A stretch of DNA of 64,000 bases from positions 91,224,337 through 91,288,336 of the forward strand of contig CATIUR010000004.1 in the NCBI GenBank assembly GCA_949592205.1. Direction: 5' to 3'. The notes under the pieces are model-generated. The model saw only the letters and a list, made by a program, of their open reading frames with translations. It made no database searches and was not told where the DNA came from. Shown in pieces: positions 43,318 to 56,362 of this stretch. Each line of letters opens with the position of its first letter. Position 1 is the stretch's first letter. The DNA comes from Helichrysum umbraculigerum. Taxonomy: Eukaryota; Streptophyta; Magnoliopsida; Asterales; Asteraceae. A program made the position numbers and the translations under genes.

Positions 43318-44639
43318 TCATGGAGGTTCAAAGATATAGACATCTTCCCTGATGGGAAAGTATTCAATGTAATGCTTTAAGCGGTGACCGTTAACCTTAA
43401 AATTACCTTCTGGTGCCTCTAGTTCGACTGCACCATACGGGAATACCTTTGAGATTGTGAACGGTCCGTTCCACCTACTCTTGAATTTACCGGAGAATTT
43501 CTTGAAACGCGAATTGAAGAGTAGCACCTTATCTCCTGGTTTAAACCTAGAAGGTTTCAGTTTAGCATCATGGAACTTTTTAGTTCTTTCTTTGAAGCTT
43601 AGCGAACTGTCATACGCCTGATCCCTTAGCTCTGCTAACTCATTCAACTGCATTTTCCGTTGCTCTCCAGCTGCTGAAATATCCAAGTTGCAGTGTTTTA
43701 ATGCCCAGTATGCCCGATATTCCAACTCAATTGGAAGGTGACATGCCTTTCCGTAGACTAGCCGATACGGTGTGTTCCTATTGGTGTTTTGTAGGCAGTT
43801 CTGAACGCCCACAATGCATCGTCTAATTTCTCGGCCCACCTGTGCCCATGATTTCCGACAGTTCGTTCCAATATCCTTTCAAAGCCCGATTTGTCGCTTC
43901 AGCTTGCCCATTTGTTTGGGGGCGGTAAGCCGTCGAAGTTTTGTGAGTAACACCATACTGCTGCAGTACTCGCATGAATTGAGTATTGCAGATATGCATG
44001 CCACGGTCACTGATTATAGCTTTAGGAGTCCCAAATCGACTGAACAGCTTTTTGAGGAATTGGGTAACTACTTTTGCATCATTGGTAGGAAGAGCTTGAG
44101 CTTCGACCCACCTGGAGATGTAGTCAACTGCAACTAAGATATACTCTTTGCCATTAGATTTAGGGAATGGTCCCATAAAATCTAATCCCCAATTATCAAA
44201 GATCTCCACGGCCTGGATGTTGGTGAGTGGCATTTCATTCCGAGCTGAGATATTGCCTTGCCTTTGGCAGATATCACAGCGTTTTACCAGGCCGCAAACA
44301 TCTTGAAATATGGTTGGCCAATAAAAGTCGGCGTCGTAAACCTTTCGTGCAGTCATGTGGGTACCATGATGTCCTCTAGTAGGTCCGTGGTGGCTCTGGT
44401 GTAGAATTTGGTCTGCCTCCTTTTCATCGACACATCTTCTAATAATTTGATCTGGACATACCTTAAAGAGATAAGGATTGTCCCAGTAATAGTTCTTGAC
44501 ATCGCAGAAGAATTTTCATTTTTGAGAGGTTGGAATCCCTTTTGGCACTAATTTTCCTACCAGATAGTTGGCGAAGTCAGCATACCAAGGGTTGTTTGTG
44601 AATTGTGATCCTTGTTGGTATCCTCCGACAGTCATGAGT
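43318..44639 (-). pseudogene. Athila integrase, broken
   Basis: Zinc-binding region: HH near 44400 and CDICQRQG near 44280. Core: WGLDFMGPFPKS (first Asp), IISDRGMHICN (second Asp) and TNGQAEATNRALK (Glu). The frame shifts near 43830. The C-terminal part follows as TPYRLVYGKACHLPIELEYR, then KFKSRWNGPF, and ends FEPP at 43318. Upstream of 44356 the frame needs at least one change and contains stops. Homology to Athila integrases is clear; the protein is not functional. Confidence 0.88.
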
Positions 44640-46592
44640 TATTCTTCGGGGAACTGGTCTTTAATATCGTTCTCGTGCAACTTTTCCATAGATGGATTTT
44701 CCAATCGGCTAAGATGATCAGCCGCGACATTTTCTGCTCCTTACTTGTCTTTAATTTCGATATCAAATTCTTGTAGGAGTAGAATCCATCGTAGTAAGCG
44801 TGGCTTGGCGTCTTGCTTCTTGAAAAGATATTTCAAAGCGGAGTGATCTGTATAGACAATAGTTTTGGACAAGATTAGATAAGAACGAAATTTATCAAAA
44901 GCAAATACTACCGCAAGCAGCTCCTTTTCGGTGGTTGTGTAGTTTTCTTAAGCATCTGTGAGCGTTTTGCTGGCGTAGTAGATTAGTTGGAAATGTTTCT
45001 CCTTCCGCTGTCCCAGTACAGCCCCAACGGCGAAATCACTGGCGTCGCACATGATTTCAAATGGAAGACTCCAGTCTGGAGCAACCATGATCGGTGCATG
45101 TACAAGCTGATCCTTCAGGTAGTTGAAAGCTTGGAGACATTCATCTATAAAGTTTAAAGGAGTATCTTTTTTGAGAAGATGAGTCACAGGTCGAGATATC
45201 TTAGAGAAATCCTTAATAAAGCGACGGTAGAATCCGGCGTGACCTAGAAAACCTCGGATGGCTTTTACAGAAGTAGGGGGTGGAAGCTTTGAGATAGTTT
45301 CAACTTTAGCTTTGTCAACTTCGATTCCGGATTTTGATATGCAATGTCCAAGAACTATGCCTTCTTTCACCATGAAATGACATTTCTCCCAATTCAGAAC
45401 GAGGTTTGAGTCTTCGCAACGAGCAAGCATCCTATCCAAGTTAGAAAGACAAGTAGTGAACGAATTTCCAAAAACTGAAAAATCGTCCATGAACACTTCC
45501 ATGTATAGTTCAATCATGTCGTGGAAGATTGCCACCATGCATCTTTGAAAGGTCGCAGGTGCATTACACAGACCAAAAGGCATGCATCGGTAAGCAAATG
45601 TTCCATAGGGACAAGTGAACGTCATCTTTTCTTGGTCCTTTGGATCGAGAGGTATCTGAAAATAGCCTGAGAAGCCATCGAGGAAGCAGTAGAATTAGTT
45701 TCCTGATAACCTTTTCGAGCATCTGATCAATGAATGGTAGAGGGAAATGATCTTTGCATGTTGCGTCATTCAGTTTTCGATAGTCGATACACACCCTCCA
45801 ACCGTTGACGGTTCATGTTGGAATCAATTCATTGTTTTCGTTAGCGATGACCGTCATGCCTCCTTTCTTTGGGACGACTTGAACTGGGCTAACCCATGGG
45901 GAATCCGAGATAGGGTAGATCAGACCAGCATCCAGAAGTTTGATAACCTCCTTTTTAACCACGTCTTGAATCTTCGGGTTGACTCTCCTTTGCCTCTGAA
46001 CTGATGGTCTGAAGTCGTTTTCCATTAAGATTTTATGCGTGCAATAGTTCGGACTAGTCCCTTGTATGTCTGAGATTTTCCAAGCAATTGCCTTTTTGTG
46101 TGACTTCAGAACCTGTACCAGCCTTGCTTTCTCTTCGGGCTTCAGTTCTGTAGATATGATAACTGGTAAGTGCTAAGTTCCTTCAAGAAAAGCATATTCA
46201 AGGTGTGGGGGAAGTTCCTTTAGTTCCAATTCGGGTGGTTCTTCAGTAGAGGGTTTCATCCTAGCAATCTCGTTTCTTTTTAGCTCGTCATATGTTGTTT
46301 GATAATCTGACTCTATTGCAGGTGATTCTGGAATGTCGGCTGCTGCTATTTCAACCCATTCTGTATTGTTAGACAGTTCATCTTTTCTCAGCTCATATTT
46401 TACTTGGGAAGATTGAGAGATTGCATTTTCTTCAGTGATTATTTCTTTTTCTTCGTTGGTTGTTGCAAATCTCTGGAATTGAGCTGATGAAGACATACTG
46501 ATGGTGATTTCGGGATTAAGATTTTCACAACTTTCAGATAGTTGTAGAGTAGGTGGTTTAAGCATTGACTCCATATCTTTAAGAGTCTTCAA
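44640..46592 (-). pseudogene. Athila reverse transcriptase and RNase H, broken
   Basis: The linker ends in an acidic segment (ELELKELPPHLEYAFLEGT). RT starts near 46000 with QRRVNPKIQDVVKKEVIKLL and SPWVSPVQVVPKKGG. MCIDYRKLNDATCKDHFPLP lies near 45790, MPFGLCNAPATFQRCM near 45590 and the catalytic MEVFMDDFSVFG near 45500. RNase H follows (MCDASDFAVGAVLG near 45050, ENYTTTEKE near 44940). Lesions: TAG at 46175-46173, TGA at 45815-45813, a frame change near 45710 between the LEK and GYF blocks, a stop after TLTDA at 44948 and further stops to 44640. Several fit C-to-T changes. Confidence 0.9.
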
Positions 46593-46643
46593 AATTTCTT
46601 CCTTTGAGAGAGATGAATGATTTACTTTAGAAGTCGGGTTCCT

Positions 46644-48890
46644 TCATAAAAGAGCGACAGGAGTGCCATATCCAAGTAGAGCAGTCGTGACGGAATTGAA
46701 CTGCGGCTTGGAATTCTTTAAAGGAAATAGAAACTCTCTAGATGTGTTGGAAGAATCCGAGATAGCCGAGCATAGACCCGCACCTTCTTCACAGAGTATT
46801 TTTGAAGTGAAGACAGTATTGGGAAGGGGATTGATGCTGCTTACTTCGAGGATCTCTTCCAAGTGTTCTTCAATTATTTCCTGCATAGAATCTACAAGAC
46901 CAATATCTTCTCCCATAGGTTGTTTCATTAGTTTATCAACATTGAAGGTGACCTCTTCAGTTCCAACTCGAAGTTTTAAAGATTTTTCATTTACGTCTAT
47001 GACGGCCTTGGCAGTGTTTAGGAAAGGTCTGCCAAGGATGAGTGGAACTTGGGTGTCCTCTTCAATATCCATAACAACAAAATCAACCGGGAAAACGAAT
47101 TTATCAACACGGACCATAATATCTTCAGCAATTTCACGAGGGAGTTTAACTGATCTATTTGCTAATTGGATGGTCATACGAGTTGGCAAGAGTTCGTTTA
47201 ATCCTAGTTTCTTATAAAGCGAGAATGGCATGAGGTTTACATTAGCTCCTAGGTCAGCTAAGGCGTTACTTATCTGAACATCCTGAAGATAACAAGGAAT
47301 AGTGAAACGGCCAGTATCTCCAAGCTTAGGGGGAAGTCCTTGTTGCATAATTAAAGAGCACTCTGTATCTAAGGGCAAGTTAACTATCTGTCTAAGTTTT
47401 TCTTTGTTGGATATAAGCTCCTTAAAGAATTTAGCACAACTGGGCATTTCTACTAAAGCATCTAATAATCTAACGTTTAAGTGTAGGCTTTTGAATATAT
47501 CTAGATATTTTCCAAATTGAGCTTCTTGTTTCTCTTTCTTAAGCCTTCCAGGGAAAAGTATACGCACTGGTTTAGAGACTTTTGGGGCTTTAGAAAGTTC
47601 TGGCTCAGGAGAAGCGACAGGGGTGTCAACTCGTACCGAGTCAGTAGGTAGAGAAGAGCTAGAAGTTTCATCTGAAGGAATATCTATTGATTTCTCGTTC
47701 TTAGTCTCTTTTCCTCCTCTAGTGACTACAAGCATGTCATCGTGCTCATAGGATGAGTGAAAGACAGATTTGTAGATCGCTTGTTCCCTTTTCTTCTCCT
47801 CAACTTTTAAAAATAATCTTTTAACATTATCCTCCATATTTTTAATTAAATCATTTGAAATCCTGAGCAGGTAATCAATTTGATTCTGAAAATCAACAAT
47901 TCGTTTGTTTGTATTATTTTGCTCAACCATGAAGTTATTGAAAATCGTATTGTTTATACGAGATGTCATTTGGGTAGAAGTAGAGAGAACTAAAGATTGA
48001 GAAATGGGTGGTATGGTTAACCGCTAAAAGAATGGTTTAGAGTGAAAAGCTTGATCAGGGTTTTTGTCAGTGGTATCAAGAACTTCTTCGTTAGCCCGTT
48101 TGTTTGGGATGATCTTTCGAGGAATCTTTTTTTGCATGGGTTTGGAAGATTCTTGCAAGTCCTTGACAACTTTTGAAATGGATTGAAGTTGAGTTTTTAA
48201 GGTGTTCAAGGCTTGATCTGAAGTACTCCTTTGTTCTGAAGTGGATTCATCTGACTCCCAGTCATGATGATGCATCGTTATCGTCTTAATCAACTTCCAC
48301 GCTTCGTCCGAAGTATGTAGCATGAAATTTCCTGATGAAGCAGCGTCGAGGATTTGTTGGTGCTGAGGATACAAACTATTGTAGAATGTACAGACCAGAT
48401 TCGTTTCCGATAACTGACGGTTCTGACATCTTTAGATCAGATTCTTAAATCGTTCCCAAGCAGAGCTTAATGATTCGGAAGTTCCTTGACGGAAATTGGT
48501 GATGTCGGTCTTAAGCTTGGTTTGTAGGGAAGGAGAGAAGTACTTTATTAGAAACTTAGTAGCCATCTCCTCCCATGTATGAATCAAATTGGGTACGAAA
48601 TCATAAAACCAGGTTAAGGTTCGAGAAGATAAAGAATAAGGAAACAGATGGAGTCGTAGAAGATCTCTATTGGTTCCTATTAGTTCGAAAGAGTCGGTAA
48701 GGTTGATGAACTTGTTGAGATGGGCGTTAGGATTTTCAACCGAAAGACCATGAAACTGACACTCAGATTTAATCATTATAAGGTAGTGAGGCTTAATTTC
48801 AAGGGTTTCGTCCGTTGGTGCTACGATCGGTCCTCCTCGTTCCTATAGCAGTGGCTTGATTGATGAGGCGAGTGTGATACGGTTCGTCAT
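46644..48890 (-). pseudogene. Athila gag and protease, broken
   Basis: From the Met at 48890 one frame runs to the end of protease. Gag block: HGLSVENPNAHLNKFINLTD, then TWEEMATKFLIKYFSP. An acidic, coiled-coil-rich linker follows (47969-47700). Protease lies near 47250 (ALADLGANVNLMPFSLYKKL, then VPLILGRPFLNT). Stops in this frame: TAG 48845-48843, TAA 48434-48432, TAG 48026-48024 and TGA 46646-46644. No frameshift is needed across these 2.2 kb. Confidence 0.9.
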
Positions 48891-49061
48891 AACTTGTAGG
48901 GTAGAAATTAGGGTTTTTTGGAAAGAAAAAGCTATACTAACCTAAACTAAATTAACCTAATTAACCTAAGGATAAAGCTGGTAACTTCCGGATGATATTA
49001 ATCTTCCGAAAGGATCGCTAAAAAACTAAGATAACTAAATTCCTAAAATCGGTCGTTGTAG
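48891..49061 (-). other. leader of the Athila-like element
   Basis: Short untranslated region between the PBS and gag; nothing else seen. Confidence 0.7.
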
Positions 49062-49079
49062 TCCCCGGCAGCGGCGCCA
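49062..49079 (-). other. primer-binding site of the Athila-like element (tRNA-Asp)
   Basis: The minus strand reads TGGCGCCGCTGCCGGGGA, the tRNA-Asp type PBS used by Athila elements, beside the 5' LTR. Confidence 0.93.
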
Positions 49080-49085
49080 AAAACT

Positions 49086-51508
49086 TATCGCAACCCTAGC
49101 GGTCGGTCGGATTTTACTCCGGTCGTTGAACCGTCCGGCAAGGGCTCAAGGCAGTGGGTTTTATATTTGTAATGCTGGGTATCCTAAGTTTTTATACAAC
49201 TTAAAGACCTAAAGGGCAGTAAGTGGTACGTATGACTCAGGTGTCGTTCTTCAAACTACAATGGGCATGGGATCTTAGGAGGATTAATTATCTTTTGTAA
49301 TTTAGCCGGGATTTTTAAACTTTTTAGTAGGTTGGTTTTGTTTTCTAATCTAATTACTATAATTAAAAACTAAATTAAAGGTGGGGTTGTACGGAGAACG
49401 TAGAGAAATCAAGATAAGGAATATGTTTGCTATGATTTCGGCAATGTTATTAGGTGGATAGTTATGAGGGATGGGGCTACTAGGTGCGATGACTAATCCG
49501 GTGAGGTCGTAGAAACTTAATTGGTAATAAAGTATTATGCCCACGGCCTTTACTCGGCTTTCACGTATTTGTACTACACCAGTGGTGGTTCCAACGCTAT
49601 ACCGGATACTCGGACGTTTTACAGCTTTTCCGTTATACCAAGTAGGATTCCAGATTACTCACTAGATATTCCTATATTTCTTAATGAGCTATAACTACGA
49701 TCCTATTATATACCTAACGTAGAGTTGTCCGCAATCAGATACATAATATGTCACATGGATAGTAGTTATAGAGTGCCCAGTACACCGGAAGTTCTCCCAA
49801 ATATACAGACCAATTCAACCGACAATCATCCTCTAATCCAGGTCCCCAGTCTCAGACATTCGGAGGACGTCCGTATCGTGGCATGAATCGTTCATTGAAC
49901 AATAGCATGAACAGGGTTTAACCCGCGGAACCGGTTGGGATAATCTGTCTAATGGTCAGTTGAATTGTTCATCATTAATCATACAATCATCACAACTATT
50001 ACATGCATGTTAACCTACATGTATTATGTTTATTATGTTTATGAAAATCTAATTAGCAGGGCAGTGATAATGGTTATATATGTCTAGCATGCAGTACCTA
50101 AGTAACAATCAAACAAGAACATGCAGTAGGACGGGACACTAGCATCACATTAACTGACCTGAAGATTAGATCATGGGTATCCCGGAAATTGTCCCAAAGA
50201 TACACAACAAACAAGCATGAACCTAATCTATCTCTACTCTTATGCTTCGTGTCCCTCGGATATGTTTCAATCAAGGGAACAACAACCATGTTGAGTTCAT
50301 TGATCATCATATACAGAATAGTTGGCAATCCTACTTCTAGCAATTGGCCATGTTTTAGGGAGGAGGATACAAACCACAGCATAAGTTGGATAGATAAAAC
50401 GGGCAGAGGTTCAGTTTATAAGTTCATGAACAGTTTAAACTCATACAGGCAGAGTAACAGCAGGGCAAGTTAAATCATAACTATCCTAACATTGCATACA
50501 TCACAACAAACATTGATTTGTCTAGCCTAGCATAATTCTAGCATTATTTCCTAAGCATGCATAATAAGATAACATGATAAATAGAATAAATACGAGAGAT
50601 TGTATTAAACCTGAATAAGAGAGTAATACAGACAAATCTTCATGAATCTGAAGTCTCGGAGTATCTCCGAACAAAAGCTATTAAAAGCTTCTACCATAAA
50701 CTATAGCCTACTAGCTTATTTCTAGAGAGAGAGTATTTTAGAGAGAGAAATAAAATCAGATGTGAGGTGTGTTGAAATGAGAAAATTGAGTGAGTATTTA
50801 TAGGAGAAGTAGGTTGGCCATGGTACAAGCCTTTAAGCACAAAGAACAATCATCAAAGCGTTACACGGGGCGAGCAAGCAACGGGGGGGGGGGGGGGGGT
50901 CAAATGGCACCTAGATACCATTTATCAAGGCAAAAATGGAGTAAATGGCACCATAGGATGCCGTATACGGACCCTACCTACCGTATACGGTAGGGGGGTT
51001 TGGTGCTCCATTTATCCTCTGTTGACTTCTCGGTTGCTTGGTTCGTCCGTATCTTCTTCGTTTTAAGCCTGTTTTGCTTGATTCTTGCGCCGTTGGATTC
51101 GTTTTTCCGTTACGCTTCTAATGACACTAAGTTTGCCGAATTTGGAAGTGTCTGACTTTTACGTGTTCCGGATGACGATCGGCTAGCTTCCAGACTGCAT
51201 ATATTCTCCGTCTTTCGTCCGTTTCTCCTGATTCTTTCACCTCCGGTCTTGGATTTTCCTATAGAATCATAAAATATGAATTAAGATCTATTTCTATAAG
51301 AATATTAAGAACGGAAAATTTAAGGTGATTATTTTACCTCGGTTTGCGTGTTATTTGGACGTTTTAACCGATTTTTGCAGCAATGTCTGTATTTAGACTA
51401 CTTTGGTGATTTTTGGTAAATAGTGAAGGTTTTGAAATGTTTTCACCAAAGAAAAGTCTAAAAAGTGCGGAAATATGTCCTTAAAAACATGACTTTTTGG
51501 TCACATTA
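49086..51508 (-). repeat. 5' LTR of the Athila-like element
   Basis: It pairs with 38004-40435. Both terminal dinucleotides are mutated on the plus strand (TATCGC instead of TGTCGC; ...CATTA instead of ...AATCA), so its edges were set by alignment and the TSD. Palindromes CCGTATACGG lie at 50961-50970 and 50981-50990. A run of 17 G is at 50883-50899 where the other LTR has 7. Confidence 0.9.
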
Positions 51509-54500
51509 GTCCCCAACCTGGAACTCGAGATGTTTGCGTCTCACGTCAGCATAAATTTTCCGACGATCACGTGCGGATTTCAGCCGGTTTTGGATACCTA
51601 TGATTTTCTCAGTGGTTTCATGAATGATTTCAGGACCAGTGAGTTGGCTGTCTCCCACTTCGGTCCAACAGATAGGTGATCGGCACTTACGACCGTACAG
51701 TGCCTCGAACGGTGCAGCTCCAATACTGGTATGGTAAATGTTGTTGTACGAGAATTTTCACAAAGGTAAATGATTTTCCTAGTTTTTACCGAAGTCAACT
51801 ACGCAGGCTCGTAGCATATCCTCCAGTGTTTGAATGGTTCGTTCACTTTGGCCGTCGGTTTGAGGATGATATGCAGTACTCATATCCAGACGAGTACCCA
51901 ATGATTTCTGAAGTGATTGCCAAAAGTGAGATGTGAAGCGACTCTCCCTATCGGAGATAATCAAGATTGGAATGCCGTGTCGGGATACAATTTCCTTGAG
52001 ATAGATTCGTGTGAGGCGTTCCATTTTGTCGGTTTCTTTGATTGACAGGAAATGAGCAGATTTTGTGAGACGATCTACGATCACCCAAATGGTATCGCAA
52101 CCGCTCGGAGTTTTCGGGAGTTTGCTGATGAAGTCCATGGTGATCTGCTCCCATTTCCATTGAGGGATTTCCGATTGTTGTAGCAATCCGGAAGGTTTCT
52201 GGTATTCGGCTTTGACTTTTGAGCAAGTAAGGCACTTGCTGACTTATGAGGCGATTTCAGCTTTCATGTTTGGCCACCAATATAATTCCTTGATGCCATG
52301 ATACATCTTTTCAGATCCAGGATATATAGAGTATTTGGACTTGTGAGCTTCATGCATCACCAGGTTGCGTAGGTTCCCAAAATAGGGCAACCAGATTCGG
52401 TGTGAGAAATGTTTAACTCCATTAGGTTTGGTTTCGAATTGTTTATCCATGTTGCGCAAGGCCTCGTTTTTGATGTTTTCAGGTTTCAGAGCTTCGAGTT
52501 GAGCGGTGAGAATTTGAATGATAAGATCATTGTGAATTGTGATACTGAGGGCTCGGACTCGAAGTGGTTTATCGCGTTCTTTTCGACTGAGGGCATCGGC
52601 AACAACATTTGCTTTGCCAGGATGATAACGGATTTCACAATCGTAATCGGTAAGCAACTCGACCTAACGACGTTGCCTCATCTTGAAATCTTTCTGATCA
52701 AATATGTTGGAGACTTTTGTGATCGGTGAATATAGTATTTCGAGTACCATACAGATAGTGTCTCCAGATTTTAAGTGCGAATACCATGGCCCTAGCTCGA
52801 GGTCGTGTAGTTCTTCTCGTGAACTTTGAGTTGTCCGGAAGCGTAGGCAATGACCTTGTCTCGTTGCATCAACACGCAACCGAGACCTTGGTGTGAAGCA
52901 TCGCAGTATACCACAAAGTCATCATTGCCTTCGGGTAATGATAGAATAGGAATACTGCAAAGCTTGTGTTTCAACAGCTGGAATGCCGACTCTTGTTTAT
53001 CAGTCCAATCGAACTTCTTTTCTTTCTGAGTCAGTGTCATGAGAGGTTGGGCTATTTTCGAGAAATTTTCAATGAATCGCCGATAGTACCCAGCAAGACC
53101 CAAGAATTGGCGTACTTCGGTTGGCGTTGTAGGTGCTTGCCAGCACTTGATAGCCTCGATTTTCGAATGATCAACATGAATTCCTTGACTGTCAATCACG
53201 TGTCCAAGGAATTGAACGGTTTGCATCCTGAACTCACACTTAGAGAATTTAGCATATTGCTCCTCGTGTTTAAGTAGCTCTAGGATGGTTTTGAGATGTT
53301 GCGCATGTTCTTGTTCGTTGCGCGAGTAAATGAGAATGTCATCGATGAAGACGATAACAAACTTGTCGAGATAAGGTTTGCACACCCGATTCATAAGGTC
53401 CATGAATACAGCCGGTGCGTTGGTTAATCTGAAAAGCATTACTTGAAATTCATAATGTCCGTAGCAAGTTCGAAAAGTGGTTTTTGGGATATCTTCGTTG
53501 CGAACTCGGAGTTAATGATAACCTGACCGTAGATCGATTTTTGAGTAAAAACTCGACCCCTGAAGTTGGTCAAACAAGTCATCAATGCGTGGAAGTGGAT
53601 AACGGTTCTTTACAGTTAACTTGTTCAGTTCCCTGTAATCGATGCATATGCGGAAAGAATCGTCCTTCTTTTTCACAAACAGGACCGGGGCTCCCCAAGG
53701 CGAGGAACTCGGTCGAATGAACCCTTTCTCCAGGAGTTCCTGTAACTGAGTGGACAACTCTTGAAGTTCGGATGGTGCTAAATGGTAAGGTGCTCGTGCC
53801 ACAGGTGCAGCACCCAGCACGAGTTCGATTGAGAACTCAACCTGCCTGGTTGGTGGAAGGTTAGGTAGTTCTTCGGGAAAGACTTCTGGAAAGTCTCGAA
53901 CGATGGGCACATCCTCAAGTCGCTTCACCTCCGACTTTTTCTCCATGAAGTGAGCGAGGATTGCCCGATACCCCTTTCTCAAGTACTTACGGGTTTTCAT
54001 ACACTATATGATATTCAATCTCGTCCCACCGGTCTCCCCTTGTATGATTAAAGTACCACCGGTGACGAGAGGAATACGGACGACTTTGTCATAACAGACG
54101 ATTTCAGCTCGATGCTTGGACAACCAGTCCATGCCAACAATGATGTCGAAACTTCCAATTTCGACGGGTATGAGGTTAATGGTAAAGAGTTCGTTTGAGA
54201 GGTTTAGGGTGCAATCAGGTATTACACTATCGGCCTCGATTAGTTTGCCATTAGCTAACTCTATAGTATATAAAGTATCTAATGCAACAGGGGTAATATC
54301 AAGTAGTGGGCTGAACTCGTTTGATATGAAACTCTTATCAGCGCCAGTATCAAACAAGACAGATGCAGTTAAATTGTTGATAAGGAACATACCCGTGACC
54401 ACATTAGGGTCTTGACGGGCATCCTTAGTGTTAAGTATGAATGCTCTACCTCTTGCATTGTTGTTGTTGCATTGTTCCTCAGCTTCGGACACTCGTTCCT

Positions 54501-55490
54501 GAAGTGTCCGGTGTTCCCACATTCGTAATAGGCTTTGGATTGTTTGGTGTTGGTGTTGTTGTTGGAATTGTTGTTGTTGGCTTTGGGCGATCTGCAGTCC
54601 TTGGTAAGATGCTCGTACCGCTTGCAGTTGTTGCAAAGGGTACCGCAAGGACCATCGTGATGGCGGTTGCACTTAGGACAATAAGGCTTAGTCCTATTGT
54701 AACCCCGCTTAGGTTCGGTGTTAGAGGTGTAAGCTTTGATGGTGTCGGGTTTCTTGTTCTGGTTGTTGTGGTTGTCAGTCCACTTTCTCTTGTTGTTGGA
54801 TGGAGCGGGTGTCTCGCGGCTGACAATCATTGCCATGAGTTCATGTGCCAGGTGGATGGCACTCTGAATGGTGGTTGGTTTTGACGAGGCGACGTTCCCC
54901 TGGATATTTTCCGGGAGACCGCGTATGTACCTCTTGATGCGTTTGTGCTCGGGGTCTACCATAGCTGGGCAGAGCAGAGCAAGTTGTTGAAACCTGGTGG
55001 TGTAACCAATGATGTCGGTTCCCTGAACCGATAAGTGCCAGAACTTCTCCTCCAATTTCTGGAGTTCTTCGTTGGGACAGTACTCCTCCGTGAGCATCTT
55101 TTTAAGATCCTCCCAGGGGAGTAGATAATAAGTGTCGATACCCACGGACTAGGCATATGAATTCCACCAAGTGAGAGCACCGTCCAGGAGGGTGCAGGTG
55201 GAGAACTTAACTTTAGAATCCTCCGTACAATTGCTGATACGGAAGACAGATTCCATTCTCTCGAACCATCTGATCAGTCCGATGGCTCCTTCAGTGCCCT
55301 TGAATTTCAAGGGTTTGCAGTTTAGGAAGTCCTTGTAGGTGCAGGGTTTGATGACAGGAGTAGTGTCAGTGGTGTCGTCACTTCTCCTAGAGTTTCGTGG
55401 TGATTCCCTAGTAGCCAGGGCTTCGACCACAGCTCGGGAAACGATGGCAGCAAGTTCAGCATCACTGTAACTTTTCTTCTTTGGCGGCAT
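51509..55490 (-). pseudogene. G3 gag-pol, main part, broken
   Basis: The start at 55490 (MPPKKK) matches G2. Gag with TWWNSYA is followed by a TAG at 55151-55149, then zinc-knuckle sequences around 54690-54490 (CNNCKRYEHLTKDC, with the usual Gly changed; the last knuckle starts YYEC instead of CFEC). The frame shifts near 54480. Protease (FDTGAD near 54350) is intact in its motif. RT keeps FIDDILIYSR near 53350, but the preceding MPFGL block reads MLFRL. RNase H is split by shifts near 52660-52880. Integrase keeps MDFISKLP, IISDRESRF and TDGQSERTIQ. The segment ends at the Athila insertion and continues at 38003. I count at least five breaks. Confidence 0.92.
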
Positions 55491-55788
55491 GATTCTATAG
55501 GAAAAGAAATGAAGATACATGAGATTTTGTACAAGGATGATTATCATGGATGTATATATATAAGAGCGATAATATACAAAAGTACAATATGAAAATCAAT
55601 AATGTAGAATAAACGAGGGAAATTGTCGATTGATATTACGGAGTCAAACAATTACAGACAATTTCAAGTTACGAGTTTCAAAAGTTACAAACTTAGATGT
55701 TTTACAAAAGATATCGGGAATCGTTACATCTGGTCGAATTACAAGAGTTCTACATAGATAGCTAGTAGGTTACATGATGGATACTACA
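55491..55788 (-). other. gap between coiled-coil ORF and gag in G3
   Basis: The corresponding gaps are 23307-23596 in G2 and 2041-2306 in G1. No ORF is supported. Confidence 0.6.
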
Positions 55789-56362
55789 CTAATCTCGGTG
55801 TAGGTTCAGTTGTGGGAGTAGAGAGGTAAGGTGGTCCACAACATCTGCAAGTCTAGTAACCATTCTGAGGGCATCCTCGGATTCCCGCAGACGCGTCTAG
55901 CATTGTTGCAGTCTTGATTGTAAAACGGAGATCTTGTTTCGGTTACTGATTACTTGGTTATGAACAATCTCCATGGTTTGCGTGGTATCTTCCATTTGGT
56001 CATGAGTACGGTTCAACGTTTCAGAAATGTCTGCCTGACCTATGTACAACTGTGAGATACCGTCTTGGGTTTGTTCCATCCAATTAGAGCGAATATTACG
56101 TTGTTCGATTTCCATGTCGTGTAGCATGCTTTCGTGACGGTGCACTCGAGCAGCTAACGTAGGAACAGTGAGGTGTGTAGGTTCCTGGGTATAAGGGGAG
56201 AGATCCATGGCTGCATATCTTTCAGTATCAGCAGGGATTTCTATGCTTCCTTCGATTTTCCAGGTGGCAACAGTCGTAGGCAACCAGCTCCATTGGTGAG
56301 CAGTTGCTCGATGATGATCTATAACATATACGTTTCCCGTGACAGCAGGGTTGTGATATCGC

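Larger units (their letters stand above)
38004..51508 (-). mobile_element. Ty3/gypsy Athila-like retrotransposon inside G3 pol
   Basis: The element is 13,505 bp, minus strand, with TSD GTCCC, LTRs of about 2.43 kb and a tRNA-Asp PBS. Its Gag-Pol frame is typical of the Athila lineage (protease ALADLGANVNLMPFSLYKKL, RT FMDD). An accessory ORF lies between pol and the 3' LTR. It is decayed by many stops and some frame changes. Confidence 0.93.
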
